Part shown: in pieces, positions 45,889 through 54,395 of the stretch | Numbering within the stretch: the stretch's first letter is position 1 | Layout: every line of letters begins with the position of its first letter | From: Planctomycetales bacterium | GTDB taxonomy: Bacteria > Planctomycetota > Planctomycetia > Isosphaerales > Isosphaeraceae | NCBI GenBank assembly: GCA_027452145.1 | Contig: DAIDHB010000546.1 | Coordinates: 1-64,000, forward strand | DNA: 64,000 bases | Direction of reading: 5' to 3' | The notes under the pieces: model-generated | Told to the model about the DNA's origin: nothing | Seen by the model: only the letters and a program-made list of their open reading frames with translations | Databases searched by the model: none | Translations under genes and position numbers: made by a program

Positions 45889-46446
45889 GCGCCCGGATGT
45901 TGCAACGTTGAGGCGGAGACGGCTCCGCCCCGGAGCGAGCGGCCGCCGGCCGGGATCTGGAGCCGCGAACGCCTCGACCCTTTCATTCCTGGCGCAATGT
46001 TCCCTTTCTCCGCCCACGCCGCGGCGCCGAACGGAAGACTCCCACATCGACTTGACATATCCTCATGTCAGCTTTTCGGTCTGCGTGGACGCACCTATTC
46101 GTTGAACCAAGCTCACCGTCTTGCCTCAACGAATTCGTTGCGACGACGGGATTCAAGTCCGAGGGATCTCGTTGAATCTTAACAAATTAGTGCATTGTTT
46201 AACCTGAATTTCGCGACTTGTACCTAAATTTTGTTGCGACCCACGTCGGAGAGCGTTATAGTTATCGTCGCATCAAATACCCCTCTCCATCGAGGGGTCC
46301 TTTCCGGTCCAGTGGTCAATCACTTCAAATCTGGTCAGGCGATGGCGATCGGGTCGCGAGCGGTCGGGGTGCGCGCATGGCACGGGGGACAGGCTCGGGC
46401 CGGGGGCGTCATCGAGCGGGCTTCTGCGCCCAAGGGGGAGTCAGCG
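45889..46446. other. Intergenic region with AT-rich promoter zone
   Basis: This gap is strikingly AT-rich between about 46060 and 46330 compared with its surroundings, and carries the predicted promoter of the DUF1559 gene. No gene is apparent. Confidence 0.5.
46234..46262 (+). promoter_or_regulatory. Sigma-70-type promoter upstream of the DUF1559 gene
   Basis: A -35 box TTGCGA at 46234 and a -10 box TATAGT at 46257 are separated by exactly 17 bases in an AT-rich patch. The transcript would start near 46269, giving a leader of about 178 bases before the ATG at 46447. Confidence 0.5.
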
Positions 46447-47529
46447 ATGCGTCGACGCGGGTTCACACTGATCGAGTTGCTCGTCGTGATCGCCATCATC
46501 GCGGTGTTGATCGCCCTGCTGCTGCCGGCGGTGCAGGCGGCCAGGGAGGCCGCCCGGCGGATGCAGTGCACCAACAACCTCAAGCAGATGGGGTTGGCGC
46601 TGCACAATTATCACCAGGCGCACAACACCTTCCCGCTGGGCGTTACCAGCGGGATGTATAACGCCATAGGTGTATACAACCTCAAGCAGAATCTGAGCCT
46701 GCACACGCAGCTACTCCCGTTCCTCGAGCAGGCCCAGGTCTACAACGCGCTGAACTTCTCCTGGGGATGCGAGGACAGCACGTCGGTGATCTGTTACCAG
46801 ATCAACTCCACCGCGACGAATGCGCAGATCAATGCCTTCGTCTGCCCGTCGGATCCGGCGGCCGGCGTGCCCGATCACAACAACACCACCAACACCAATA
46901 ACTACTACGGCAGCGTCGGCACCACGATGAGCTGGGGGCTCATCGGCCGCCAGAATCCTTACGCGAACCTCAACCAGGCCACGATCAGCATGCCGAGCAC
47001 GGGCCTGTTCACCTGGGATGCGTCCTACGGCATCCAGAGCTGCACGGACGGGACCTCGAATACCATCGCGTTCGCCGAGGCCGCCGTGGGGAATCAGAAC
47101 GAGCAGAAGTTCTCGAAGCTCGTCGGGATGTATAGTGTGCCGATCCCGCTCTCATCGATGGTCTCCGACGGCAGGCTCAATTCGGCGCTGACGCTCTCCG
47201 TCATCCAGCTCTGCAATCAGTCGTACCAGTCGGGGAGCTACAAGGTCGACAAGCAGCGGGGCGAGAACTGGGCGCACGGCTGCACGGGGATGACCCTTTT
47301 CAATACCATCGTGACGCCCAATGCGTACAACGATAGCTGGGCGGACTGCGGGCTCGATTACTCCGCCCGCGCCGTCCTCAGCAATGCCGATAGCTACCAC
47401 CCCGGCGGCGTCAATTGCGCCATGGCCGACGGGAGCGTCCGCTTCATCAAGGACTCGATCAACCAGTTGGCCTGGTGGTCCCTGGGCACCAGGGCCGGCG
47501 GAGAGGTGATCAGCGCCGATAGCTATTGA
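46447..47529 (+). CDS. DUF1559 prepilin-type protein
   Basis: DUF1559 proteins are abundant in planctomycetes and share the N-terminus of type IV pilins and general-secretion pseudopilins; their precise job is not settled. The ATG at 46447 follows GGGGGAG and gives 360 residues. The prepilin cleavage site is RRGFTLIELLVVIAIIAVLI, with Gly before Phe-Thr-Leu-Ile-Glu, followed by the DUF1559 start LLPAVQAAREAARRMQCTNN and LKQMGLALHNYH. The end carries SYHPGGVNCAMADGSVRFIK, the H-X9-DG motif of the group. Transport through a prepilin peptidase and display at the envelope are expected from the family. Confidence 0.96.
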   Translation: MRRRGFTLIELLVVIAIIAVLIALLLPAVQAAREAARRMQCTNNLKQMGLALHNYHQAHNTFPLGVTSGMYNAIGVYNLKQNLSLHTQLLPFLEQAQVYNALNFSWGCEDSTSVICYQINSTATNAQINAFVCPSDPAAGVPDHNNTTNTNNYYGSVGTTMSWGLIGRQNPYANLNQATISMPSTGLFTWDASYGIQSCTDGTSNTIAFAEAAVGNQNEQKFSKLVGMYSVPIPLSSMVSDGRLNSALTLSVIQLCNQSYQSGSYKVDKQRGENWAHGCTGMTLFNTIVTPNAYNDSWADCGLDYSARAVLSNADSYHPGGVNCAMADGSVRFIKDSINQLAWWSLGTRAGGEVISADSY

Positions 47530-47959
47530 CGCGCCCGCTCCTCCGCGCCGGTCGTCGATCGTCGTGGGGCCGATGGACCCGTCCGCGCGCCAGGTTCGTT
47601 GGTCGCCCGAACCCCCGGGGGCTGGCTCGTTTCACAGCCCCGGGGGGTCTGACGACATTTCGGGAGTTCTGCCGGAAGTTGTCCGATGAGCGGCGAACGC
47701 CGATCGACGACTGGATTCGTCTGGGGATGGGCTCTCGACGTCATCAAGGTCGTGCGAGAGGGCGCTAGCGTCGAGGATTCGGCGCCGCCGCGCCATTGCT
47801 TTTGTCCGGCCGGCTCGGACAATGACTCCGGTAGGGCCACGTCACCGGCGATCATCCACGGGCCTCCGCGCTGACGTCCCTCAAACATGGCCTCGTCCCG
47901 ACGGCCGGTGGTGTTCATCGGCCGCTCGCGAGAGGATCGGGGCACCGGGGAGCGTATCC
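47530..47959. other. Intergenic region between DUF1559 and PEP-CTERM genes
   Basis: This 430-base gap contains a strong hairpin at 47611 to 47648. Promoter signals for the PEP-CTERM gene could not be fixed, and I see no gene. Confidence 0.4.
47611..47648 (+). terminator. Strong hairpin downstream of the DUF1559 gene
   Basis: Fourteen-base arms ACCCCCGGGGGCTG and CAGCCCCGGGGGGT pair with a single mismatch around a ten-base loop. There is no U-run, so termination is likely but of uncertain kind. Confidence 0.5.
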
Positions 47960-49039
47960 ATGACGAGCGCGCGCTGTTGGCTGATGGGGATCGGCATCTT
48001 GACCGCGATGACGGGGACGGTGCCCGTCCATGCGGGGGGCCTCACGATCATCGGCAACGCGTCCAGCGGCGGCTATCAGTTCACGAATTTTGACGGGCCG
48101 ACGCCCAATGGCGCGGGCACCGTGATCAACGGGATCTCGAACACCGGGACCATCGTGGGGTTCACCTCCGCGGACGGCGTGAACTACAACAATTTCACAG
48201 CCAACCCGCTGGTGTCGACCTCGGTCACCACGCTCAACATCAACGGCTCGACGACCGCGATGGCCAATGGGGTCAACTCGGCGGGGACGGTCGTCGGCGG
48301 CGACGGCAACGGCGATGCGTTCACGATGACGACGCCCCCGCCGACGACCTACATCCCGGGCGGCGGCGTCTCGGCCACGGCGTTCGGGATCAATGACCAC
48401 GGCGTGATCGTCGGGCAGTACACGACCAACGCGGACACGACCCTCGGCTACGTCCTCAACGGGTCGACGCTGACCACCATCAACGCGCCCTCTGGCCCCG
48501 ACGTGGTCAACGCCCAGAGCATCAACGGCAAAGGGCTGGTCGTTGGGTTCTACCTGGGCAATGACGGGCAGGACCACGGGTTCCTGGCTCACTACAACGC
48601 GGGCTCGCCCCCGAGTACCCTCGCGGCCACGGCGATCGCCGACCCGACGATTCCGCCCGTCCCCGGCGAGCCGGGCGCAACCTTCGTGTTCTCGCAGATC
48701 CTCGGCGTAAACGACCAGGGGATCGCCGTGGGATATTACGGCGACTCGACCCAAAGCCAGCACGGGTTCCTCTACAACACCAACACCGGGGTCTACACCT
48801 TCCTCGACGACCCCAGCGAGACGTTCCATAACGGAGTTGAGGCCACCCAGATCACGGGGATCAACAACACCGGGGAGATCACGGGCTTCTACACTGATGC
48901 CAACGGGGTTGCTCATGGTTTCGTGGGCGTGGCCTCCGTGCCCGAACCGGGGTCGCTGGTCTTGATGGGCATCGGCGTGACAGCTCTCATCGGTCTGGCC
49001 CGCCGGTCTCGGTGCGGCCGGACTTCGATCGTCGCCTGA
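47960..49039 (+). CDS. PEP-CTERM protein with HAF-type repeats
   Basis: The ATG at 47960 follows GGGGAG and gives 359 residues. Residues 1 to about 25 form a signal peptide (WLMGIGILTAMTGTVPVHAG). The body has repeated units of the extracellular HAF kind, each with a pattern like INDHGVIVGQYTT, VNDQGIAVGYYGDS or INNTGEITGFYTD and a nearby HGF or similar (DHGFLAHY, QHGFLYNT, AHGFVGVA). The C-terminus is a PEP-CTERM sorting signal: VPEPGSLVLMGIGVTALIGL then a basic end. By the known scheme it would be processed by an exosortase, none of which is in this window, and its destination would be the cell surface or matrix. Confidence 0.92.
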   Translation: MTSARCWLMGIGILTAMTGTVPVHAGGLTIIGNASSGGYQFTNFDGPTPNGAGTVINGISNTGTIVGFTSADGVNYNNFTANPLVSTSVTTLNINGSTTAMANGVNSAGTVVGGDGNGDAFTMTTPPPTTYIPGGGVSATAFGINDHGVIVGQYTTNADTTLGYVLNGSTLTTINAPSGPDVVNAQSINGKGLVVGFYLGNDGQDHGFLAHYNAGSPPSTLAATAIADPTIPPVPGEPGATFVFSQILGVNDQGIAVGYYGDSTQSQHGFLYNTNTGVYTFLDDPSETFHNGVEATQITGINNTGEITGFYTDANGVAHGFVGVASVPEPGSLVLMGIGVTALIGLARRSRCGRTSIVA

Positions 49040-49042
49040 ACG

Positions 49043-49426
49043 TTGCCCCGCCGGGCCGCGGCGGATCCCGCCGACCGGCCCGGGGGACGTCGGCGTGCCT
49101 TCCCGTTGGCAACAGGCCGGGACACATCGTTCATCATCCTGGCCGTGGCCTTCGTCGCGCTCGTGATCGTACTCGCCGATCCGATGATTTACCCGCTTGA
49201 CCTCCTGACGAGGACCTCCGGCGCGTGGATCGCCGATCCCTGCCCGGCGTGTCGGCGGAGGGAACTGGAATGGACGGGCGAGGGCTGGCGACCTGGTGGG
49301 CCGCCCGACTATCGTTACCTCAGGTACCGGGTTTGCGGTGCCGGGTTCCGGCAGCCCTGGGGCCGCGATGGGGCGCGGTCGGTCCTGGAGCCATTTGAAC
49401 CGACGAAACCTGATGTACAAATCTAA
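49043..49426 (+). pseudogene. 5'-truncated duplicate of the zinc-ribbon membrane protein gene
   Basis: From about 49122 the sequence is a close copy of 45590 to 45880, including a stretch of about 75 identical bases around the first Cys pair (DPCPACRRRELEWTGEGWRP). The first membrane helix is missing, and the only start is a TTG at 49043 reading through non-homologous sequence. The second Cys motif reads YRVCGAG instead of CRFCGAG, so one zinc ligand is lost. The copy begins right after the PEP-CTERM gene and is best seen as a decaying duplicate. Confidence 0.7.
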
Positions 49427-49527
49427 TAACGCAGAGGTTTCCTGGCTCTGTTGAGGTGCGAACGCGGGCCTGTCGAGCGCCGAATCGGCCAGAGCGCGGA
49501 AAACTGGAAGGACCTTCGACGCCGCAT

Positions 49528-51213
49528 TCAGTCGACGCCTTTCGTCAGGTCGTACAAGATCAGGCCGTAGCGAGCCTGAGCACGTTCCGCGACCCGGCAG
49601 CGGGCGGGCTCCCTGGCTCGCCGGCAGACCTCACTCCACACTTCCTGCCGCTCGCTGGCGTGCGCGACGGTGGCTCGACCGGCTGGCAGCCTCCTTTCCA
49701 GCTCGAACCCATACTGGCCCAGCAAGCAGCGAAGTTCGTCCAGCTCGGGCGGCGAGAACAATTCCCGGCATCTGTCGATTTCTTCCAGGGCCTCGAAGTC
49801 GGCGCTGTAATCTTCCATCTCGTGGAGGAGTATCGCTAGCTGGCGATCCACGTCCTTCAGGGTCGCTTCCAGTCGATCCGCTCGTGCGGCCGTGCCGCAC
49901 TGGAGCGAGATGAACCTCTCCAACTCCCCGGCCACGGCCGGGTCGCCGTTGGCGGAGCGGACGAAACCGAGGAACTGGTCGCGCTGGACGATGTCCGCGC
50001 GATCCCGCTTGCGAAAGTCCGGCAGGTGCTTGTAGCGAATGCCATTGACGATCCTCCGGGCATCGTTGGCAATTCGATACTCCCGCAGAAAGCGGGCTCG
50101 CTGGAAGAAGTGGCGTCGCAGCACCTTCTCGAGCTGCCCGAAGCCCGCCAGCTCGTCCAGTTGCTCGATGATGTCCTGCTCGCTCAGCGAGGGATCCGCG
50201 GCCAGCCGAGCCACGGTCGTGAAGACGCCCATGTCCATCGCTCCCAGCAGCTCCTGTCGCTGCTCGACGGTCACCGGGCAATCCTCGTAGTCGCGCAGGT
50301 AGAGTTCCTCGTCACCGAGGAGCTTCGAGAGAAGGCGCTGCGGGATCCGCCGGAGCGTCGTCATCATCCGGATCAGCCCCGCGTTCTGATCGGCGCGGAG
50401 CTGCTGGAGCGCCCGGCAGATGCCGGCGGAAACGGGCACGACGGTATTCAGGCTATCCTTGAGCTGGGCCGACATCTTGGCCGCGAGTTCCGTCCTCCGG
50501 CTCAGGATTTCCGGCTGCAAATCGATCTTGGCCATGACGCCGATGGCGTTCAGCGCGCGGGAGCGACCGCCGGTCACGCCGGCAAATTCTTCCAGGAGCG
50601 CCTGGTCCGTCGCGCGCGGCACCTCGCCGATGAGGTAGATGACCGCGTCCGCCTCGCTGCCGTATCGTTGCGTTTCCTGGTTGTGGCGGTCGCGTAGCTG
50701 GTTCGCCAGGTTGAGGAACTCCGCGGCACGGTTCTGGTGCTCCCGGACGACGGCCTCGGTGCCGGGCGTATCCACCAGGGTCACATCGCGGAGGTATTCA
50801 TTGGGGAGTATGAACTCGAGGTACTCGATGCCGTCGGCCCGGCGAAGCGCCTCGACGTCGTTGCCCTGCAAGCTGTCCAGGAAGGCTCGGGTGACATACT
50901 CGTCCCCGCGGCCCCGCCAGTGGCAGCAGACGGGTCGCTCGGGATCGGTGGGGTTGCCGTGGCGGAAGCGGTTGATCGTGGCGGTGGCCTCCGTCGCCGC
51001 CACCCTGGCGACGTCCTCGCCCAGGAGGGCATTGACGAAGGTGCTCTTGCCTGCCTTCATGCGACCCACGACCGCCAGGACACAGGGGAGATCCACCTGC
51101 CTGGCCAGGTCTTCCAGGGCGGCGGCCGGCTCGGGCGGCAGTCGGGCCTCCCGCAAACTGGCCGCCGCCCGCCCCAGCGTCTCGATCAGTTGTCCCTGTT
51201 GTGGATTATGCAT
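49528..51213 (-). CDS. Dynamin-like GTPase without obvious membrane helix (second in operon)
   Basis: Bacterial dynamin-like proteins are large GTPases that remodel or sense membranes. The ATG at 51213 with GGAG five bases upstream gives 561 residues. The GTPase domain has P-loop VVGRMKAGKSTFVNALLG (about 48 to 65), a switch I region with ATEATATINRF, the G3 motif LVDTPGTEAVV, and a candidate G4 near GVMAKIDLQ. The C-terminal half is helical and charged (EYRIANDARRIVNGIRYKHL, RLEATLKDVDRQLAILLHEM), consistent with a stalk, and lacks the hydrophobic hairpin of the other GTPase in the operon. It starts 86 bases after the double-Hsp70 gene and is the last gene of the unit. Confidence 0.88.
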   Translation of the reverse strand: MHNPQQGQLIETLGRAAASLREARLPPEPAAALEDLARQVDLPCVLAVVGRMKAGKSTFVNALLGEDVARVAATEATATINRFRHGNPTDPERPVCCHWRGRGDEYVTRAFLDSLQGNDVEALRRADGIEYLEFILPNEYLRDVTLVDTPGTEAVVREHQNRAAEFLNLANQLRDRHNQETQRYGSEADAVIYLIGEVPRATDQALLEEFAGVTGGRSRALNAIGVMAKIDLQPEILSRRTELAAKMSAQLKDSLNTVVPVSAGICRALQQLRADQNAGLIRMMTTLRRIPQRLLSKLLGDEELYLRDYEDCPVTVEQRQELLGAMDMGVFTTVARLAADPSLSEQDIIEQLDELAGFGQLEKVLRRHFFQRARFLREYRIANDARRIVNGIRYKHLPDFRKRDRADIVQRDQFLGFVRSANGDPAVAGELERFISLQCGTAARADRLEATLKDVDRQLAILLHEMEDYSADFEALEEIDRCRELFSPPELDELRCLLGQYGFELERRLPAGRATVAHASERQEVWSEVCRRAREPARCRVAERAQARYGLILYDLTKGVD

Positions 51214-51299
51214 GGGTACTCCGACACCGTGAGGAATTCGACGGCAGGACGCGGATCACGCTCGGACGACGGCCCCAGCCGACATTTGAAGTCCTGAAT

Positions 51300-54200
51300 C
51301 TAGAAAATCTTTTCGATGATTTTGTTGATTCCTATATATACGAGCAGGCCCAGGAGGCCGAAGCCGGGAAAGACGACGCCCGGCACGATCACAAGTCCGA
51401 TGAAGAGCGCGACCGCCAGTATCCAGCCCACCGTGGTTTTCACACCTTGCAGTACTTCGGAAAAGTCGATACTGGGTTCGGACCGTGTCACCCTGGAAAC
51501 ACTGGGGGCTGGGGTGGGGCTCCTGTAGGCCGGTTGCGGCGACGCCGCGTACGTCCTTTCCGGTTCCTTTCGGACCTGGGCGACAGGCTTACTGGCGGCG
51601 ACTCCGCCGGAAACCTTCAGATGAGCAGGGATTTCGAACGTCTCGAACGAGTCGTCGTCGTCCAGGTCGAACGAATCGTCGTCCTGTTCAATGACATACC
51701 TCGGCACCGCCGCCGGGCTTGTGCGTTGCTTTTTCTGCCGCTCTCGTTCCGACTGAAGCCTGGCTTCCTCCTGGAGTCTTCGCTGCCGCGCGGCTTCCTC
51801 CATTTCCCGTTGCTTTCGCTCCCGTTCGGCGCGGGCTCCTCCGCCCCAGAGCCGCTCGGCGTGGTACGCCGCGCCGAGGGCGACCGCCACGTACTGCTTC
51901 TGCCATTCGGTGGGCTCGAGCCCGAGTGTCTGCTTCAGGCGCCGAACGATGCAGGGGATTCGCGACGACCCGCCGATCAGGATGACGGAGTCCGGGCGGA
52001 AATGCTCTCTCGCCGCATCTTGATGGATGGCCCTGGTGAGCTGCATCGTGCGATCGACGAGTTTCTCGATGATCCTCTCGAACCGCGCCTGGTTCATCCC
52101 AAGCTTGAGCTGCCCCTTACCGGTCCAGTACCACGAAAGGGGGCTCGGGTCCGGGATCGAGCTGAGGATCTCCTTGAGCTTGCGGCACTGGCGCAGGAGG
52201 TGCAGATCCAGCCCGTCCGGGCAGATCGGCTGTTCGTGCTTGTTGCGGACGCCCGTGTCGAAGTGGTCGTAAATCGCCCGGTCGAAATCCTCGCCGCCGA
52301 TCCGCTCGCCCCGCGGCTCCATGGCCGGCCGGAAGATGTCTTCATCCTCCTCGCGGATCAGCACGGCCAGGTCGAGGGTACCGCCGCCGAGGTCGAAGAC
52401 CAGCACGCAGCGACCCACGTTGATGCCGTTCTCGGCGTAGGCGAGGGCGGCGGCCACGGGCTCTTCCAGCAGCTCAACCTCGCGGAAGCCGGCCAGCGCC
52501 GCCGCCTCGCGGAGCTTCTCCTTCTCCACCTCGGTGAAGACGGCGGGACACGTGATGACCGCCCTCGTCACGGGCTCGCGAAAATGGCGGGTCTCGGCAT
52601 CCGCCTTGATCTTCCCGAGGATCAGGGCGGCGGCCTCGAGGGGTGTCACGCGCCGATCGCCCACGATCCTCGCGGTCTTTTTGGACAGGTCACGCTTCAC
52701 CGCGCTGAGCACCCGTTTGCGGCCCTCGGGGCTCTCCAACTGATCCTCCGCGGGCCTGCCGACCACGACCTGCTGATTGGGTCCGAAGAAGACCACCGAT
52801 GGTGTCTTGTCGTCGCCCTCGGCGTTCGTCAGCAGCTCCGCCCGCCCGATCCTGGGATCGAAATAGGCCGCGCTGCTGTTGCATGTCCCGAAGTCGATGC
52901 CGATGAAAGGCTGAGTCATTGGTCTGATACCCCGATCCGGTTCGCTCGGCGCCTGACGCACGGCCGAGGCGACTTCCGAAGCTGGCCGGCGGCCAGACGT
53001 CGACGTCGAGCTGCTGGCGAGGGGGCTCGGCGGTGCGGCGTACGGTTTTTCCGGTTCCTTTCGAAGCTGATCGACCTGGTCGTGGACTGCGGCTCCCGTC
53101 GGCACCGGCGACGCGGGTGGGATTTCCGCCGCTCTCTTTCCAGCCGGAGCCTGGCTTCTTCCTCTAACGTTCGCTGCCGCTCCGCCTCTTCCAGTTCCCG
53201 TTGCACCCGCGTCTCGTTCCATTTCCAACTGAAGTGCGGCCTGCTGTGCCAGCCTTCGCTGCAGCGCGGCCTCCTCGATCTCGCGATGCTTTCGCTCCCG
53301 TTCGGCGCGTGCCCCTCCGCCCCAGATCCGCTCGGCGTGATACGCCGCGCCGAGGGCGACCGCCACGTACTGCTTCTGCCATTCCGTCGGCTCGAGCTGG
53401 AGGGTCTCCTTCAGGCGCCGGACGATGCGAGGGATTCGCGACGACCCGCCGATCAGGATGACCGAATCCAGGAGAAAGCGCTCCCTCGCGGCGTCCTGCT
53501 GGATTGCTCGGGTCAGGTGCATCGTGCGCTCGACGAGTTTCTCGACGGCGCCCTCGAAGACGGCCTGGTCCATCCTGAGCTGGAGCTGGCTCAGGCCAGT
53601 CCAGTGCCCCGACAGTGGTCTCGGGTTCGAGATCGAACTGAGGGTCTCCTTGAGCTTGCGGCACTGGCGCAGGAGGTGCAGGTCCCGCCCGTCGTCGCAG
53701 ATGGGCCGCCGGGTCTCGTTGCGGATGATCGTCTCGAAGTAGTCGTAGATTGCCCGATCGAAGTCCTCGCCGCCGATCTCCTCGCCCCGCGGCTCCAGGG
53801 CCGGTCGGAAGACGTCTTCACCCTCCTCGCGGATCAGCACCGCCAGGTCCAGTGTGCCGCCGCCGAGGTCATAGACCAGCACGCAATGCCCCACCTTGAT
53901 GCCGCTCTCGGCGTAGGCAAGGGCGGCGGCCACCGGCTCTTCCAGCAGCTCGACGGCGAAGAATCCGGCCAGCGCCGCCGCCTCGCGGAGCCTGTCCTTC
54001 TGCACCTCGGTGAAGACGGCAGGACAGGTGATGACCGCCCGCGTCACGGGCTCATGGAAGTGGCCCGTCTCGGCATCCGACTTGATCTTCCGCAGGATGA
54101 GCGCGACCGCTTCGAGGGGGGTTACACGGCGATCGCCGATGACCCTTGCGGTCTTCCTGGCCAGCTCGCACTTCACCCCGCTCAGTACCCGCTTACGCCC

Positions 54201-54395
54201 CTCGATATCCTCCACCTGACCTTCCGCGTGCTTGCCGACCGCAATCTCCCTGTCGGGGCCGAAATACACGACGGATGGTGTCTTGTACTCGCCCTCGGCG
54301 TTGAGCAACAGCTCCGCCTGGCCGCTGCTGGGGTTGAACCAGGCCGCGCTGCTGTTGCATGTCCCGAAGTCGATGCCGATAGAGGGTTCGTTCAT
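51300..54395 (-). CDS. Membrane-anchored protein with two tandem Hsp70 ATPase domains
   Basis: One 1031-residue frame carries two Hsp70-type nucleotide-binding domains. The first covers residues 1 to about 360 (GIDFGTCNSSAAW, VYDLGGGTLDLAVL, LIGGSSRIPRI). The second starts at Met493 (GIDFGTCNSSAAYF, VFDLGGGTLDLAVL, LIGGSSRIPCI). Neither is followed by a recognisable Hsp70 substrate-binding domain. Instead there are charged helices (ERERKQREMEEAARQRRLQ) and Pro/Ser-rich linkers, and the C-terminal 45 residues form two membrane segments (TVGWILAVALFIGLVIVPG and GFGLLGLLVYIGI). The start overlaps the stop of the upstream dynamin gene (ATGA). Met493 could also serve as an internal start. The repeat unit is about 1476 bases and looks like a tandem duplication. 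Confidence 0.9.
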   Translation of the reverse strand: MNEPSIGIDFGTCNSSAAWFNPSSGQAELLLNAEGEYKTPSVVYFGPDREIAVGKHAEGQVEDIEGRKRVLSGVKCELARKTARVIGDRRVTPLEAVALILRKIKSDAETGHFHEPVTRAVITCPAVFTEVQKDRLREAAALAGFFAVELLEEPVAAALAYAESGIKVGHCVLVYDLGGGTLDLAVLIREEGEDVFRPALEPRGEEIGGEDFDRAIYDYFETIIRNETRRPICDDGRDLHLLRQCRKLKETLSSISNPRPLSGHWTGLSQLQLRMDQAVFEGAVEKLVERTMHLTRAIQQDAARERFLLDSVILIGGSSRIPRIVRRLKETLQLEPTEWQKQYVAVALGAAYHAERIWGGGARAERERKHREIEEAALQRRLAQQAALQLEMERDAGATGTGRGGAAANVRGRSQAPAGKRAAEIPPASPVPTGAAVHDQVDQLRKEPEKPYAAPPSPLASSSTSTSGRRPASEVASAVRQAPSEPDRGIRPMTQPFIGIDFGTCNSSAAYFDPRIGRAELLTNAEGDDKTPSVVFFGPNQQVVVGRPAEDQLESPEGRKRVLSAVKRDLSKKTARIVGDRRVTPLEAAALILGKIKADAETRHFREPVTRAVITCPAVFTEVEKEKLREAAALAGFREVELLEEPVAAALAYAENGINVGRCVLVFDLGGGTLDLAVLIREEDEDIFRPAMEPRGERIGGEDFDRAIYDHFDTGVRNKHEQPICPDGLDLHLLRQCRKLKEILSSIPDPSPLSWYWTGKGQLKLGMNQARFERIIEKLVDRTMQLTRAIHQDAAREHFRPDSVILIGGSSRIPCIVRRLKQTLGLEPTEWQKQYVAVALGAAYHAERLWGGGARAERERKQREMEEAARQRRLQEEARLQSERERQKKQRTSPAAVPRYVIEQDDDSFDLDDDDSFETFEIPAHLKVSGGVAASKPVAQVRKEPERTYAASPQPAYRSPTPAPSVSRVTRSEPSIDFSEVLQGVKTTVGWILAVALFIGLVIVPGVVFPGFGLLGLLVYIGINKIIEKIF

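Noticed and set aside
47523-47945. A 140-codon minus-strand frame after the DUF1559 gene
   Set aside because: It crosses the strong hairpin at 47611, and its composition is low-complexity and shadow-like.
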